Shown piece after piece: positions 1-7,675 of a stretch of 57,710 bases of DNA (positions within the stretch are counted from its first letter, which is position 1; each line of letters begins with the position of its first letter). The position numbers and the translations under genes were made by a program. Under the pieces are notes generated by a model that did no database searches, was not told the origin of the DNA, and was given only the letters and a program-made list of their open reading frames with translations. Source of the DNA: UBA5109 sp964606735 (lineage in GTDB: Bacteria > Pseudomonadota > Gammaproteobacteria > Pseudomonadales > Pseudohongiellaceae); NCBI GenBank assembly GCA_964606735.1, contig CAZSHI010000013.1, positions 1 through 57,710 on the forward strand. The letters run 5' to 3'.

Positions 1-60
1 CAGGCGGATAAAATCACGTAAATAATCGATAACCGATGTTTCTTTTGCTTGATCGTGCAT
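1..60 (-). CDS. Unidentified gene, 5' end only (cut by window edge)
   Basis: An ATG at the complement of 58-60 lies two bases after the cobO stop codon and opens a frame that runs off the left edge. Only 20 codons are visible, beginning MHDQAKETSV. The tight spacing suggests it is translated in one operon with the B12 receptor and cobO, so a cobalamin salvage or transport role is plausible by context. The visible residues do not identify a family. I cannot tell whether it is, for example, BluB, a transporter part or something else. Confidence 0.45.
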   Translation of the reverse strand, partial: MHDQAKETSVIDYLRDFIRL

Positions 61-62
61 GC

Positions 63-674
63 TCAGTAATCCACCCCTTCTTGTGCTTTCACGCCTGCTT
101 CATAGGCATGTTTAATGTTGCGAATCTCGCTCACAGTATCAGCCAGATCCTTTAAAGCCTTGCCCCCTCCTCTGCCAGTAATCACAACATGCTGCCCTGC
201 AGGCCTATTGCGAATGGCATCCAGTACCTGTTGCTCTTCCAGGTATTTGAGCGACAGCATGTAGGTCAATTCATCCAAAAGCAAGAATTCTATGGACTCA
301 TCTTTCAGTAATTTTTCGGCTGCTGACCAGGTTTGCCGGGCAGCGCTGATGTCAGCTTCCCTGTCCTGTGTATCCCAGGTAAAGCCTGTTCCCATCTGGT
401 AGAAAGGTATCTCTGGATGCCGTTGCCGGATATAGTTCTCCTCCCCGGAAGGCTGCTTTCCCTTGATGAACTGCACAATCCCCACCGCTTTCCCATAGGC
501 CAGGGAACGCATGAGCATACCAAATCCCGAACTGGTTTTGCCTTTACCATCACCGGTCAACAAAAGGCAAAGCCCCTGATCTCTGGTGGCTCTGGCAACA
601 GTGCCATCGACCTGTTTTTTCAGAGCCTGCATGCTGCGTTTGTGTTTAAGATTCTTAGCCCTATCCATCATCAT
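63..674 (-). CDS. cobO: Cob(I)yrinic acid a,c-diamide adenosyltransferase (CobO/BtuR)
   Basis: This is the ATP:corrinoid adenosyltransferase that attaches the 5'-deoxyadenosyl group to reduced corrinoids in the cytoplasm, for salvage or synthesis of adenosylcobalamin. The 203-residue length fits the CobO/BtuR family. A P-loop GDGKGKTS lies at residues 41-48, followed by the family pattern VQFIKGK near residue 68 and the LLLDELTYML segment near 130. The start is one of three consecutive ATGs. The first overlaps the stop of the upstream receptor gene by one base (TAATG), so translation is probably coupled. A cut gene follows after two bases. Upstream control is probably through the B12 riboswitch at 2640-2772, since no other promoter is visible between the two genes. 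Confidence 0.95.
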   Translation of the reverse strand: MMMDRAKNLKHKRSMQALKKQVDGTVARATRDQGLCLLLTGDGKGKTSSGFGMLMRSLAYGKAVGIVQFIKGKQPSGEENYIRQRHPEIPFYQMGTGFTWDTQDREADISAARQTWSAAEKLLKDESIEFLLLDELTYMLSLKYLEEQQVLDAIRNRPAGQHVVITGRGGGKALKDLADTVSEIRNIKHAYEAGVKAQEGVDY

Positions 675-2545
675 TAAAAGTGAAACCTTGCGCCTACATA
701 CATCGAGCGGCCCGCCACATTGTAATTAAACACTTCCTGGTAGTCCTGATTAAACAGGTTATTGATACGTACAAACAGATTCAAGCTTTCATAAAGCGCA
801 AATGCCGTATGAACATTCACCAGTTGAAAGTCAGCTAAGGCCGTACGAGCATTGCTGAAGGCTGCCGGGTCGTAATATTCGTCAATTACATCCGCTCGCT
901 GCTGCCAGCTCAACAGCAGCTTTAAACGCTGCTGCGGGCTCTGATAGGCCAGTGTCAGATTGCTCTGCTGTCCCGGCCGGCGAATTCTCTGTCTTCCCAG
1001 CGCATCCTCAGTGTCCATATAGGTATAGTTGATACTGAGCTCCAAGCCTGCAAACAAAGCCTGCCGGTAAGCCAGCTCCAGGCCCTGTGCCTGACTGCTA
1101 CCGCTGCGCTGCAGATAGCCTGAAAAAGTGGCCAGATCAAATTCAATGGCATTCTGGATTTCCTGTTTGAAATAGACAAGCTCAAGTGCCTTGCCTGAAT
1201 CAGTACTGATTTCTATACCTGCATCCCAACCCCTGCTGCATTCTTCCTGCAGGGCCTGCAACGAAGCCGGGGGATAGGAAAAATTTCCCCGATTATAGGC
1301 AAGTTCATACAGGCTGGGAGCCCGAAAACCATTACCGGTATTGGCCTTGAGCTTTACACTGCCAGCGGAACTTTCCAACAGGTAGGCTAGGCTCAGGCGG
1401 AAACTGTCATGGACGCCGAAATCATCGTTATCATCCCGCCGTACCCCAGCGCTGTAATAAAATGCAGAACCCAGCCTATCGCGCCATTCTGCAAAAAGTG
1501 CCTGCTGCCCGCGCTCATGCACTTGAAGCCCTTCTTCCAGCCGGGCACGCTGTAGATCAAGACCAAACAGCAAAGCACGCTTATCCTTGATGAGATAGTC
1601 GCCCAGGTAGAGCAGCTGCTCCAGTTGACCCTGGGTTTGCAGCAAGGGAAATGCGTCTGTAAATGTCGTGCGTCCAGTACGACTGTGATGCCAGGCCAAC
1701 TGCTGCCTGAATGCTGCATTACTGGCATCAAGCTTCAGGTGCAGATTATCCTGCCGGAAGGTCGACAGGCAGTCATGGCTGCTGCCTGCCAGACCAAAAC
1801 AGTTGTCAAATTCTGTTTCACTGTCAATCTGCTGATACCCGCCCTGAAGCTGCCAGCTCTCATCCAGCTCATAGGCCAGGTTTATTCCTGCTGTCTGGTT
1901 GCTATAGCCATCGTCATCCCGGCTGAATGTGTCCAGTCTGCTGGCATTGAAACCCTGTGAATTCAGCTCTGCCACTCGCAGGCTGTAGCCGAGCCGCTTT
2001 AATTTGCCCGCAGCAAAGGCATTCAGGTTACTGGTTTGATCAGCACCATAACTGACATTTAACTCACCACTGAGTTGATCTTCTGGGCGGGTGGTAATGA
2101 TATTCAGTACTCCTCCCGCATCAGCGCCATACATCATGCCCTGTGGCCCGCGCAGTATCTCAACACGTTCCACACCTGCAGTCAGGTAATGCTCCAGTTG
2201 GGTCTGAATCTGGGTAGAAGAGACATCGGAGACTTCAACCCCGTCCACCAGCACCCGGGTACGATAGCCTTCTTCACCACGTATTCGCAGCGTGCTCTGT
2301 TTACCGAGACCGCCGCTATTGCTAACGGACATACCGCTGAGCAGCCCCAGTACATCAAGTAGGGGAAAACTCGTGTAAACACTGAGATCCTCACCATCCA
2401 GCACCTCAACCGAAGCAGCAACCCCTTGCATAGAGCGCTCCATCCGGCTGACGCTGACCGTGATTTCTTCAGTACTCAAGGGCTGCTGGGCAGCAGTCAG
2501 TGCCGGACAGGCTGCCAAGATGAAGCCTAGATAATGAATGTTCAT
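674..2545 (-). CDS. btuB: TonB-dependent vitamin B12 receptor, BtuB family
   Basis: Outer-membrane TonB-dependent receptor, most likely for cobalamin. From the chosen ATG the protein starts with a signal peptide (MNIHYLGFILAACPALTAAQ), then a TonB-box-like EITVSVS near residue 28. A plug domain follows with LRIRGEEGYRTRVLVDGVEV and VERVEILRGPQG, then a long beta-barrel ending in the aromatic outer-membrane signal GARFHF. I chose the ATG at 2545 because an AGGA ribosome site precedes it by six bases and the signal peptide then starts properly. An in-frame GTG at 2608 would add 21 residues without a good site. The B12 riboswitch upstream and cobO downstream support B12 as substrate over an iron chelate. 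Length (623 residues) matches BtuB. Confidence 0.9.
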   Translation of the reverse strand: MNIHYLGFILAACPALTAAQQPLSTEEITVSVSRMERSMQGVAASVEVLDGEDLSVYTSFPLLDVLGLLSGMSVSNSGGLGKQSTLRIRGEEGYRTRVLVDGVEVSDVSSTQIQTQLEHYLTAGVERVEILRGPQGMMYGADAGGVLNIITTRPEDQLSGELNVSYGADQTSNLNAFAAGKLKRLGYSLRVAELNSQGFNASRLDTFSRDDDGYSNQTAGINLAYELDESWQLQGGYQQIDSETEFDNCFGLAGSSHDCLSTFRQDNLHLKLDASNAAFRQQLAWHHSRTGRTTFTDAFPLLQTQGQLEQLLYLGDYLIKDKRALLFGLDLQRARLEEGLQVHERGQQALFAEWRDRLGSAFYYSAGVRRDDNDDFGVHDSFRLSLAYLLESSAGSVKLKANTGNGFRAPSLYELAYNRGNFSYPPASLQALQEECSRGWDAGIEISTDSGKALELVYFKQEIQNAIEFDLATFSGYLQRSGSSQAQGLELAYRQALFAGLELSINYTYMDTEDALGRQRIRRPGQQSNLTLAYQSPQQRLKLLLSWQQRADVIDEYYDPAAFSNARTALADFQLVNVHTAFALYESLNLFVRINNLFNQDYQEVFNYNVAGRSMYVGARFHF

Positions 2546-2551
2546 GTTAGT

Positions 2552-2580
2552 CCTCTTCGCAGGCATTAACAGCGAGAAGG
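2552..2580 (-). promoter_or_regulatory. Candidate SD-masking hairpin in the btuB leader
   Basis: In the btuB leader mRNA, 5' CCTTCTCGC and GCGAAGAGG can pair across an 11-base loop: eight of nine positions pair, counting one G-U, with one mismatch. The second arm contains the AGAGG ribosome site of the ATG at 2545. It lies between the riboswitch aptamer and the start codon, so it could be the expression platform that blocks translation when B12 is bound. This is inference from base pairing only. Confidence 0.45.
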
Positions 2581-2639
2581 AGGGAAACACAGACTGGATT
2601 GAAGCCACCCTGACGACGCCCTCCGCATCATCGATTATG

Positions 2640-2772
2640 AACCTGACAGGCTGGTATCGGGCTTAAGGCAGGGAAAATTTCCCAGGATTGCCTCTGACCG
2701 TTGCGGGGGCAGCACCGGATTCACACCGGTTTCCCATTTAGGTATCTGTAAACACAGACGCACCTGAGCAGG
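2640..2772 (-). promoter_or_regulatory. Cobalamin (B12) riboswitch
   Basis: Read on the minus strand, this leader holds the conserved parts of the cobalamin aptamer in order: AGGTGC near the 5' end, GGGAAACCGGTGTGAATCCG, GGTGCTGCCCCCGCAACGG, and the B12-box AGCCCGATACCAGCCTG at the 3' end (about 2646-2663). It lies about 95 bases before the btuB start. Binding of adenosylcobalamin is expected to repress btuB and cobO. The ends are approximate, because the outermost helix was judged by eye. Confidence 0.96.
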
Positions 2773-2779
2773 AAAAGGC

Positions 2780-2785
2780 AGTATA
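2780..2785 (-). promoter_or_regulatory. Candidate -10 element for the btuB transcript
   Basis: The minus strand reads TATACT here (five of six to TATAAT), placing a transcription start at about 2773, just before the riboswitch aptamer. No good -35 hexamer is visible at 16-18 bases. Bases 2786-2940 separate this unit from the divergent leuS. They are AT-rich, with a possible weak leuS -10 (TATCCT at 2892-2897), and hold nothing else I recognise. Confidence 0.5.
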
Positions 2786-2940
2786 GACAGTGCGCGTCGA
2801 AAAATATAATTAAAAATATTTTTCTCAAGCTAAGCATGGCTAATACAGCTGTAAAGTCGCGCTACAGCTACCGTTAATCCCGCATCTACGGTATCCTATG
2901 CGATCTTTTTTTAGCGATAAATATAAAGCAAATCTCAACC

Positions 2941-5409
2941 ATGGCATCACAGCTCAGCGAAGACTATTCTCATCAGCATATCGAGAAAACTGCTCAGGAT
3001 TTCTGGCAAGAGGCACAAAGTTTCCAGGTCACTGAAGACCCTCAGCGCGAAAAATTTTACTGCCTGTCCATGTTCCCCTACCCCAGTGGCCGCCTGCATA
3101 TGGGACATGTACGTAATTACACTATTGGTGATGTGATTTCCCGCTATCAACGCATGCTGGGCAAGAACGTATTGCAACCAATGGGTTGGGATGCCTTTGG
3201 CCTGCCCGCTGAAAATGCTGCCATGAAAAACAAGGTTCCTCCCGCCCAGTGGACCCTTGAAAATATTGCCTACATGCGAAACCAGTTACAGCAATTGGGA
3301 TATGCCTATGACTGGAAACGGGAAATCGCTACCTGTCACCCTGATTATTACCGCTGGGAGCAGTGGTTTTTCATCAAGCTCTATGAAAAAGGCCTGATTT
3401 ATAAAAAAGAAGCCGAGGTCAATTGGGATCCCGTGGACCAGACCGTTCTGGCCAATGAGCAGGTTATTGACGGTCGCGGCTGGCGTTCAGGGGCGCCTGT
3501 TGAACGACGCAAAATTCCGCAATGGTTTATTCGCATCAGTGCCTACGCAGAGGAATTGCTGGCCGACCTCGACAAACTCGATGAGTGGCCGGAAAAAGTC
3601 CGGGTCATGCAACAAAACTGGATCGGTCGGTCCGAAGGTCTGGAATTCAGTTTTGAGGTTCCCGGACATGACCCTTTGCAGGTCTACACCACCCGCCCTG
3701 ACACCATCATGGGCGTGACCTATGTTGCTGTTGCCGCCCAACACCCGCTGGCACTGGCTGCTGCCGCCAACAAGCCGGAAATAGCCGCTTATATTGCTGA
3801 ACAGGACAAGATAAAAGTCGCCGAAGCTGAACTGGCAACCATGGATAAAACCGGTATGGATACCGGTTTCAAGGCCATTCACCCGATCAGTGGTGAAGAG
3901 GTCCCTGTATGGATTGCCAACTTTGTGCTGATGTCCTATGGCTCTGGCGCCGTCATGTCAGTTCCTGCACATGATCAGCGTGACTGGGAATTTGCCAGGA
4001 AATATGGGCTGCCGATCAAGCAGGTCATTCAGCCGGTAGACGATGCCGGCTGCGATATCAGTAAAGAGGCCTATACCGACAAGGGCCAGCTGCTTAACTC
4101 TGGAGATCTGGACGGACTGGATTTCGACGCAGCCTTTGCCCGCTTGGTCGAATACTTTACCGAAAAAGGCACTGGACGCAAAACCGTCAATTTCCGCCTG
4201 CGAGACTGGGGTGTCAGTCGACAGCGTTACTGGGGCACACCAATTCCCATGATTAACTGCGAGCAATGTGGCTCCGTCCCGGTTGCCGAAAATGATCTGC
4301 CCGTAATCCTGCCGACCGAAGTCAGTTTCGATGGTAGCGGCTCTCCAATCAAGAAAATGCCCGAGTTTTACCAGACGACTTGCCCCAAATGTCAGGGTAA
4401 AGCCGAGCGAGAAACCGATACCTTTGACACCTTCATGGAATCTTCCTGGTATTACGCACGTTTTGCCTGCCCTGAAGAATCCACCTCCATGCTGAATGGC
4501 AAGGCTGATTACTGGTTACCGGTTGATCAGTATATTGGCGGTATCGAGCATGCGATTCTGCATCTGCTCTACGCCCGCTTCTTCCACAAGCTGATGCGGG
4601 ATGAAGGTCTGGTCAAATCCGATGAGCCTTTTAAACGACTACTGACTCAGGGCATGGTGCTCAAGGATGGCAGCAAGATGTCTAAGTCACAGGGCAACAC
4701 TGTAGACCCTGAAGGCTTGATTGAGAAATACGGCGCCGATACTGTGCGTCTGTTTATGATGTTTGCCTCACCGCCGGACCAGAGTCTGGAGTGGTCAGAT
4801 AGTGGCGTTGAAGGAGCCTACCGTTTTATTAAACGGCTCTGGAAACTGGCTGCCGCGCACAATGCCACAACAGTGAAACCGGATCAGCAGAAGCTCAGTG
4901 AACAGCAAAAAGCCCTGCGGCTAAAAACACACAGTACCATCAAAAAAGTTAGCGATGATTTCGATCGCCGACAGATTTTCAATACGGCAATCGCTGCTGT
5001 CATGGAACTATTCAATGCACTCAGCAAGTATGTCGACAGCAATGAGAGTCCGGATTCACAAGATACAGCGCTCATTCAGGAAGCACTGGAAGCGATTATG
5101 CTGCTGCTTGCTCCCATTATTCCGCACATGACACATGTGCTCTGGCAACATCTGGGTAGAGAAGGAGCGATTATTGATGCTGCCTGGCCCAGGTATGAAG
5201 AATCCGCGCTGGAGCAAAGCAGCATCACCATCGTTGCCCAGGTAAACGGAAAACTGCGGGCAAAACTTGAACTGCCCAGCGACTGTAGCAAGGATGACAT
5301 GGAAGCAGCCGCCTTGGTTGATGAACATGTTCAAAAACACCTTGAGGGTCTGACCATTCGCAAAGTCATTGTGGTCCCAGGTAAACTGGTCAATATCGTT
5401 GCCAATTAG
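2941..5409 (+). CDS. leuS: Leucyl-tRNA synthetase
   Basis: Class I aminoacyl-tRNA synthetase that charges tRNA-Leu in the cytoplasm. The HIGH signature appears as HMGH at residues 53-56 inside MFPYPSGRLHMGHVRNY, and KMSKS is at 579-583. Between them lie the CP1 editing domain (VYTTRPDTIMGVTY) and the bacterial zinc-like insert with CEQCGSVPV and CPKCQGKAE. The C-terminal anticodon-binding and IAQVNGKL-like region (IVAQVNGKLRAKLELP) is complete. At 822 residues it is slightly shorter than the common 860. It is followed after 14 bases by lptE, the usual gammaproteobacterial order, and is divergent from the B12 operon. Confidence 0.98.
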   Translation: MASQLSEDYSHQHIEKTAQDFWQEAQSFQVTEDPQREKFYCLSMFPYPSGRLHMGHVRNYTIGDVISRYQRMLGKNVLQPMGWDAFGLPAENAAMKNKVPPAQWTLENIAYMRNQLQQLGYAYDWKREIATCHPDYYRWEQWFFIKLYEKGLIYKKEAEVNWDPVDQTVLANEQVIDGRGWRSGAPVERRKIPQWFIRISAYAEELLADLDKLDEWPEKVRVMQQNWIGRSEGLEFSFEVPGHDPLQVYTTRPDTIMGVTYVAVAAQHPLALAAAANKPEIAAYIAEQDKIKVAEAELATMDKTGMDTGFKAIHPISGEEVPVWIANFVLMSYGSGAVMSVPAHDQRDWEFARKYGLPIKQVIQPVDDAGCDISKEAYTDKGQLLNSGDLDGLDFDAAFARLVEYFTEKGTGRKTVNFRLRDWGVSRQRYWGTPIPMINCEQCGSVPVAENDLPVILPTEVSFDGSGSPIKKMPEFYQTTCPKCQGKAERETDTFDTFMESSWYYARFACPEESTSMLNGKADYWLPVDQYIGGIEHAILHLLYARFFHKLMRDEGLVKSDEPFKRLLTQGMVLKDGSKMSKSQGNTVDPEGLIEKYGADTVRLFMMFASPPDQSLEWSDSGVEGAYRFIKRLWKLAAAHNATTVKPDQQKLSEQQKALRLKTHSTIKKVSDDFDRRQIFNTAIAAVMELFNALSKYVDSNESPDSQDTALIQEALEAIMLLLAPIIPHMTHVLWQHLGREGAIIDAAWPRYEESALEQSSITIVAQVNGKLRAKLELPSDCSKDDMEAAALVDEHVQKHLEGLTIRKVIVVPGKLVNIVAN

Positions 5410-5423
5410 GCAGAGATTCCCGT

Positions 5424-5939
5424 ATGCGCTTTAAAGCCAGCCACATCTGTATAAACCGCAAACAATGCCTGTCTGCCCTGCTGCTATCGCTTTTCTTGAG
5501 TGCTTGCGGCTTCACTCTGCAAGGCAGCGGTCTTAATGAACTCTCCATTAAAATACCCCAGATCAATCTGCAATATAGTGCCAGTAATGAACTCGGACGC
5601 ATTTTGCAAAACCAGTTACTGCTCTCAGGTGTCGAACTTGATGACAGCAGTACGACTTTACTGCTGCAACTTGAGGATGAGCAAACGCTTGAACGGATTG
5701 TCAGCGTCAATCGTAATATCCGTGCCGGCGAATATGAGCTCAATATGCTAAGCGCTTTTCAGCTGATTCAGGACGGTGAAATCATGCTGGATTCCGGCCC
5801 CATCAGCCTGTTTCAGTTCTACGAAGCTGATCCCCTCAACGCTGCGGCAAAAACCAATGAAGCTGAATTGATTAAATCGGAAATGCGCCAGCAACTTGCC
5901 GCACAGATTTTACGCCAATTGCAGGCCTTTGAGCCCTAG
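5424..5939 (+). CDS. lptE: LPS-assembly lipoprotein LptE
   Basis: Outer-membrane lipoprotein that plugs the LptD barrel and helps insert lipopolysaccharide into the outer leaflet. The N-terminus is a lipoprotein signal with the lipobox LSAC, acylated Cys at residue 28, followed by GFTLQG, the typical LptE start of the mature protein. The 171-residue length fits the family. The rest is low in conservation, as usual for LptE, with the RLVSVNRNIRAGEY-like stretch RIVSVNRNIRAGEYELNM. The position directly after leuS is the strongest support. In most relatives holA follows at once; here a YceI-family gene intervenes. Confidence 0.95.
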   Translation: MRFKASHICINRKQCLSALLLSLFLSACGFTLQGSGLNELSIKIPQINLQYSASNELGRILQNQLLLSGVELDDSSTTLLLQLEDEQTLERIVSVNRNIRAGEYELNMLSAFQLIQDGEIMLDSGPISLFQFYEADPLNAAAKTNEAELIKSEMRQQLAAQILRQLQAFEP

Positions 5940-5954
5940 CCACTTAAGCCTTTT

Positions 5955-5975
5955 CCCTAGTTTTTGTAGGGTTTT
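5955..5975 (+). terminator. Weak terminator-like hairpin after lptE
   Basis: CCCTA and TAGGG form a five-base-pair stem around a seven-base T-rich loop, followed by TTTT. It lies in the 108-base gap between lptE and the YceI gene. The stem is short, so it could be only a partial stop or chance. If it works, the YceI gene needs its own promoter in 5976-6035. Confidence 0.3.
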
Positions 5976-6047
5976 GCTTCTATTGCCCACAGCACACAGG
6001 CTTGCAATAATCCCACCAAGTATCCAACACAGACCCGGGAGTAAGTA

Positions 6048-6641
6048 ATGCAAAAAAGCACATACAGGCACTTGATATCGTTTTTACTTTTCACTGCACT
6101 GAGCATGCCAGCGTGGGCACAATGGCAACTGAACAATGAAGAATCAGCCCTTTTTTACGTGTCCAGTAAGGCAGCGGCCATCAGCGAGATCAACACTTTT
6201 TCACGTCTGGCTGGAGAAATAGACGCTGATGGCAGGGCCACACTGGACATTCATCTGAGCAGTGTCGATACCGCCATTGAGATTCGCGACCAGCGCATGC
6301 AGGAAATACTGTTTGAGGTAGCAAGTTATCCACTGGCAAGCATTAGCATCAATACGGATGTGCGTATGCTGGAGAATCTGTCCGTCGGTGAAAGCCGCAC
6401 TAACAATGTGACTTACACGCTGAATCTGCATGGCATGAGTCAGACACTCAGCACAGAGCTGAACCTCGTCAAACTGGCCGGCAATAAAATCCAGATCAGC
6501 TCCGTATCACCCATTATCATCAATGCTGGCCAGTTTGCGCTGGCTCAGGGTGTTGAAGCGCTGCGTGAGGTAGCTGGCCTGCCCAGCATCAACCCCAATG
6601 TGCTTGTGACCTTCTCCCTGGTTTACCAGCAGGCCATGTAA
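6048..6641 (+). CDS. YceI-family periplasmic lipocalin-like protein
   Basis: Secreted protein of the YceI superfamily, eight-stranded beta-barrels that bind isoprenoid or other lipophilic molecules in the periplasm. A signal peptide is evident (LISFLLFTALSMPAWAQ). The mature part begins WQLNNEESALFYVSSK and contains IDADGRATLDIHLSSVDT and DVRMLENLSVGESRTNNVTYTLNLHG, the usual YceI pattern of a strand followed by a matched pair. The C-terminus VLVTFSLVYQQ also fits. A GGGAG site precedes the ATG. The ligand cannot be predicted. The gene sits between lptE and holA, an unusual insertion in this cluster, and ends only five bases before holA. Confidence 0.9.
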   Translation: MQKSTYRHLISFLLFTALSMPAWAQWQLNNEESALFYVSSKAAAISEINTFSRLAGEIDADGRATLDIHLSSVDTAIEIRDQRMQEILFEVASYPLASISINTDVRMLENLSVGESRTNNVTYTLNLHGMSQTLSTELNLVKLAGNKIQISSVSPIIINAGQFALAQGVEALREVAGLPSINPNVLVTFSLVYQQAM

Positions 6642-6646
6642 ATAGC

Positions 6647-7669
6647 GTGCAGATCAAGTCTGAACAGCTTCTTGCCCAGCTGGAACGTCAGTTGCTACCA
6701 CTGGTATGGATAGCCGGCGATGAAACGCTGCTGGTGCAGGAAAGCTGTGATGCGCTTAGGCACTTCGCCCGGCAGCAGGGTTTTGTGGATCGGGAAGTCT
6801 ATACCGTACACGCCAATTTTGACTGGCAAAGCCTTCTCACTTCGGGCAACAGCCTGTCACTGTTTGCGGATAAAAAACTGATAGACCTGCGACTGGGCAA
6901 CGCCAAACTCGACAATGAAGGCAGAAAGGCACTGCATACCTTTCTGGAAAATCCTTCTGAAGACAATCTCTTGCTAATATCCAGCGCGCGCTTGGAAAAA
7001 GCCAGCACCCAGGCCAAATGGTTTAAACAAATTGAATCTGCCGCCTATTTTGTTCCGGTGTGGCCCATCAGTAACCAGCAATTACCTGCCTGGATCAGGC
7101 AACGTTTGAAAGGCCATGGCCTGCATGCTGACGAACAGGCCATCAGAATTCTTTGCCAACGGACTGAAGGCAACCTGCTGGCCACAGCCCAGGAAATTGA
7201 CAAGTTAAGCATGCTCTGCGAATCCACGGATATCGATGCCCAGACAGTGGCCCGGGCAGTAGCAGACAGCTCCCGTTTTAATGTCTTCTCCCTGGTCGAT
7301 AGTGCTTTAGAAGGTCAGGCCGGACGTGCTTTAACCATTTTACAGCACCTCAAAGCAGAGGGTGAAGATGCCCTGAGAATCCTGAATTTTATCTGCAAGG
7401 AAATCCGCTCTCTGCTACCCATGCTGAAGCTTGTGCAGACTGGTGCTTCTGTCTCAGCTGCTATGCAGCAATATCGCGTCTGGCGTAATCGTATGGGGTC
7501 CGTAGGAAACGCACTGAATCAACATGATCAGGCTTCGCTTGAGCACATGCTGGAGCAGGCTGCCAAGATCGACCAATCCGTGAAAGGACTTAACAAGCTA
7601 AATACCTGGGATGAGCTGGCTGAACTGATCCTCAGACTGGCCGGCAAATCGCTAGCCCTGTCTGCCTAG
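6647..7669 (+). CDS. holA: DNA polymerase III subunit delta
   Basis: Subunit of the clamp loader that opens the beta clamp during replication. The protein shows the HolA N-terminus (QLLPLVWIAGDETLLVQES), the SLFADKKLIDLRL motif that contacts the clamp, and LARVTEGNLLAAAQEIDKL-like CQRTEGNLLATAQEIDKLSML. The C-terminal collar ends WDELAELILRLAG. Its 340 residues match the family. The start is a GTG at 6647, five bases after the YceI stop, with no strong ribosome site, so coupling to the upstream gene is likely. In most relatives nadD follows. Here the next gene is a convergent DUF5916 gene, whose stop lies six bases away. Confidence 0.96.
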   Translation: MQIKSEQLLAQLERQLLPLVWIAGDETLLVQESCDALRHFARQQGFVDREVYTVHANFDWQSLLTSGNSLSLFADKKLIDLRLGNAKLDNEGRKALHTFLENPSEDNLLLISSARLEKASTQAKWFKQIESAAYFVPVWPISNQQLPAWIRQRLKGHGLHADEQAIRILCQRTEGNLLATAQEIDKLSMLCESTDIDAQTVARAVADSSRFNVFSLVDSALEGQAGRALTILQHLKAEGEDALRILNFICKEIRSLLPMLKLVQTGASVSAAMQQYRVWRNRMGSVGNALNQHDQASLEHMLEQAAKIDQSVKGLNKLNTWDELAELILRLAGKSLALSA

Positions 7670-7675
7670 TAGCTG

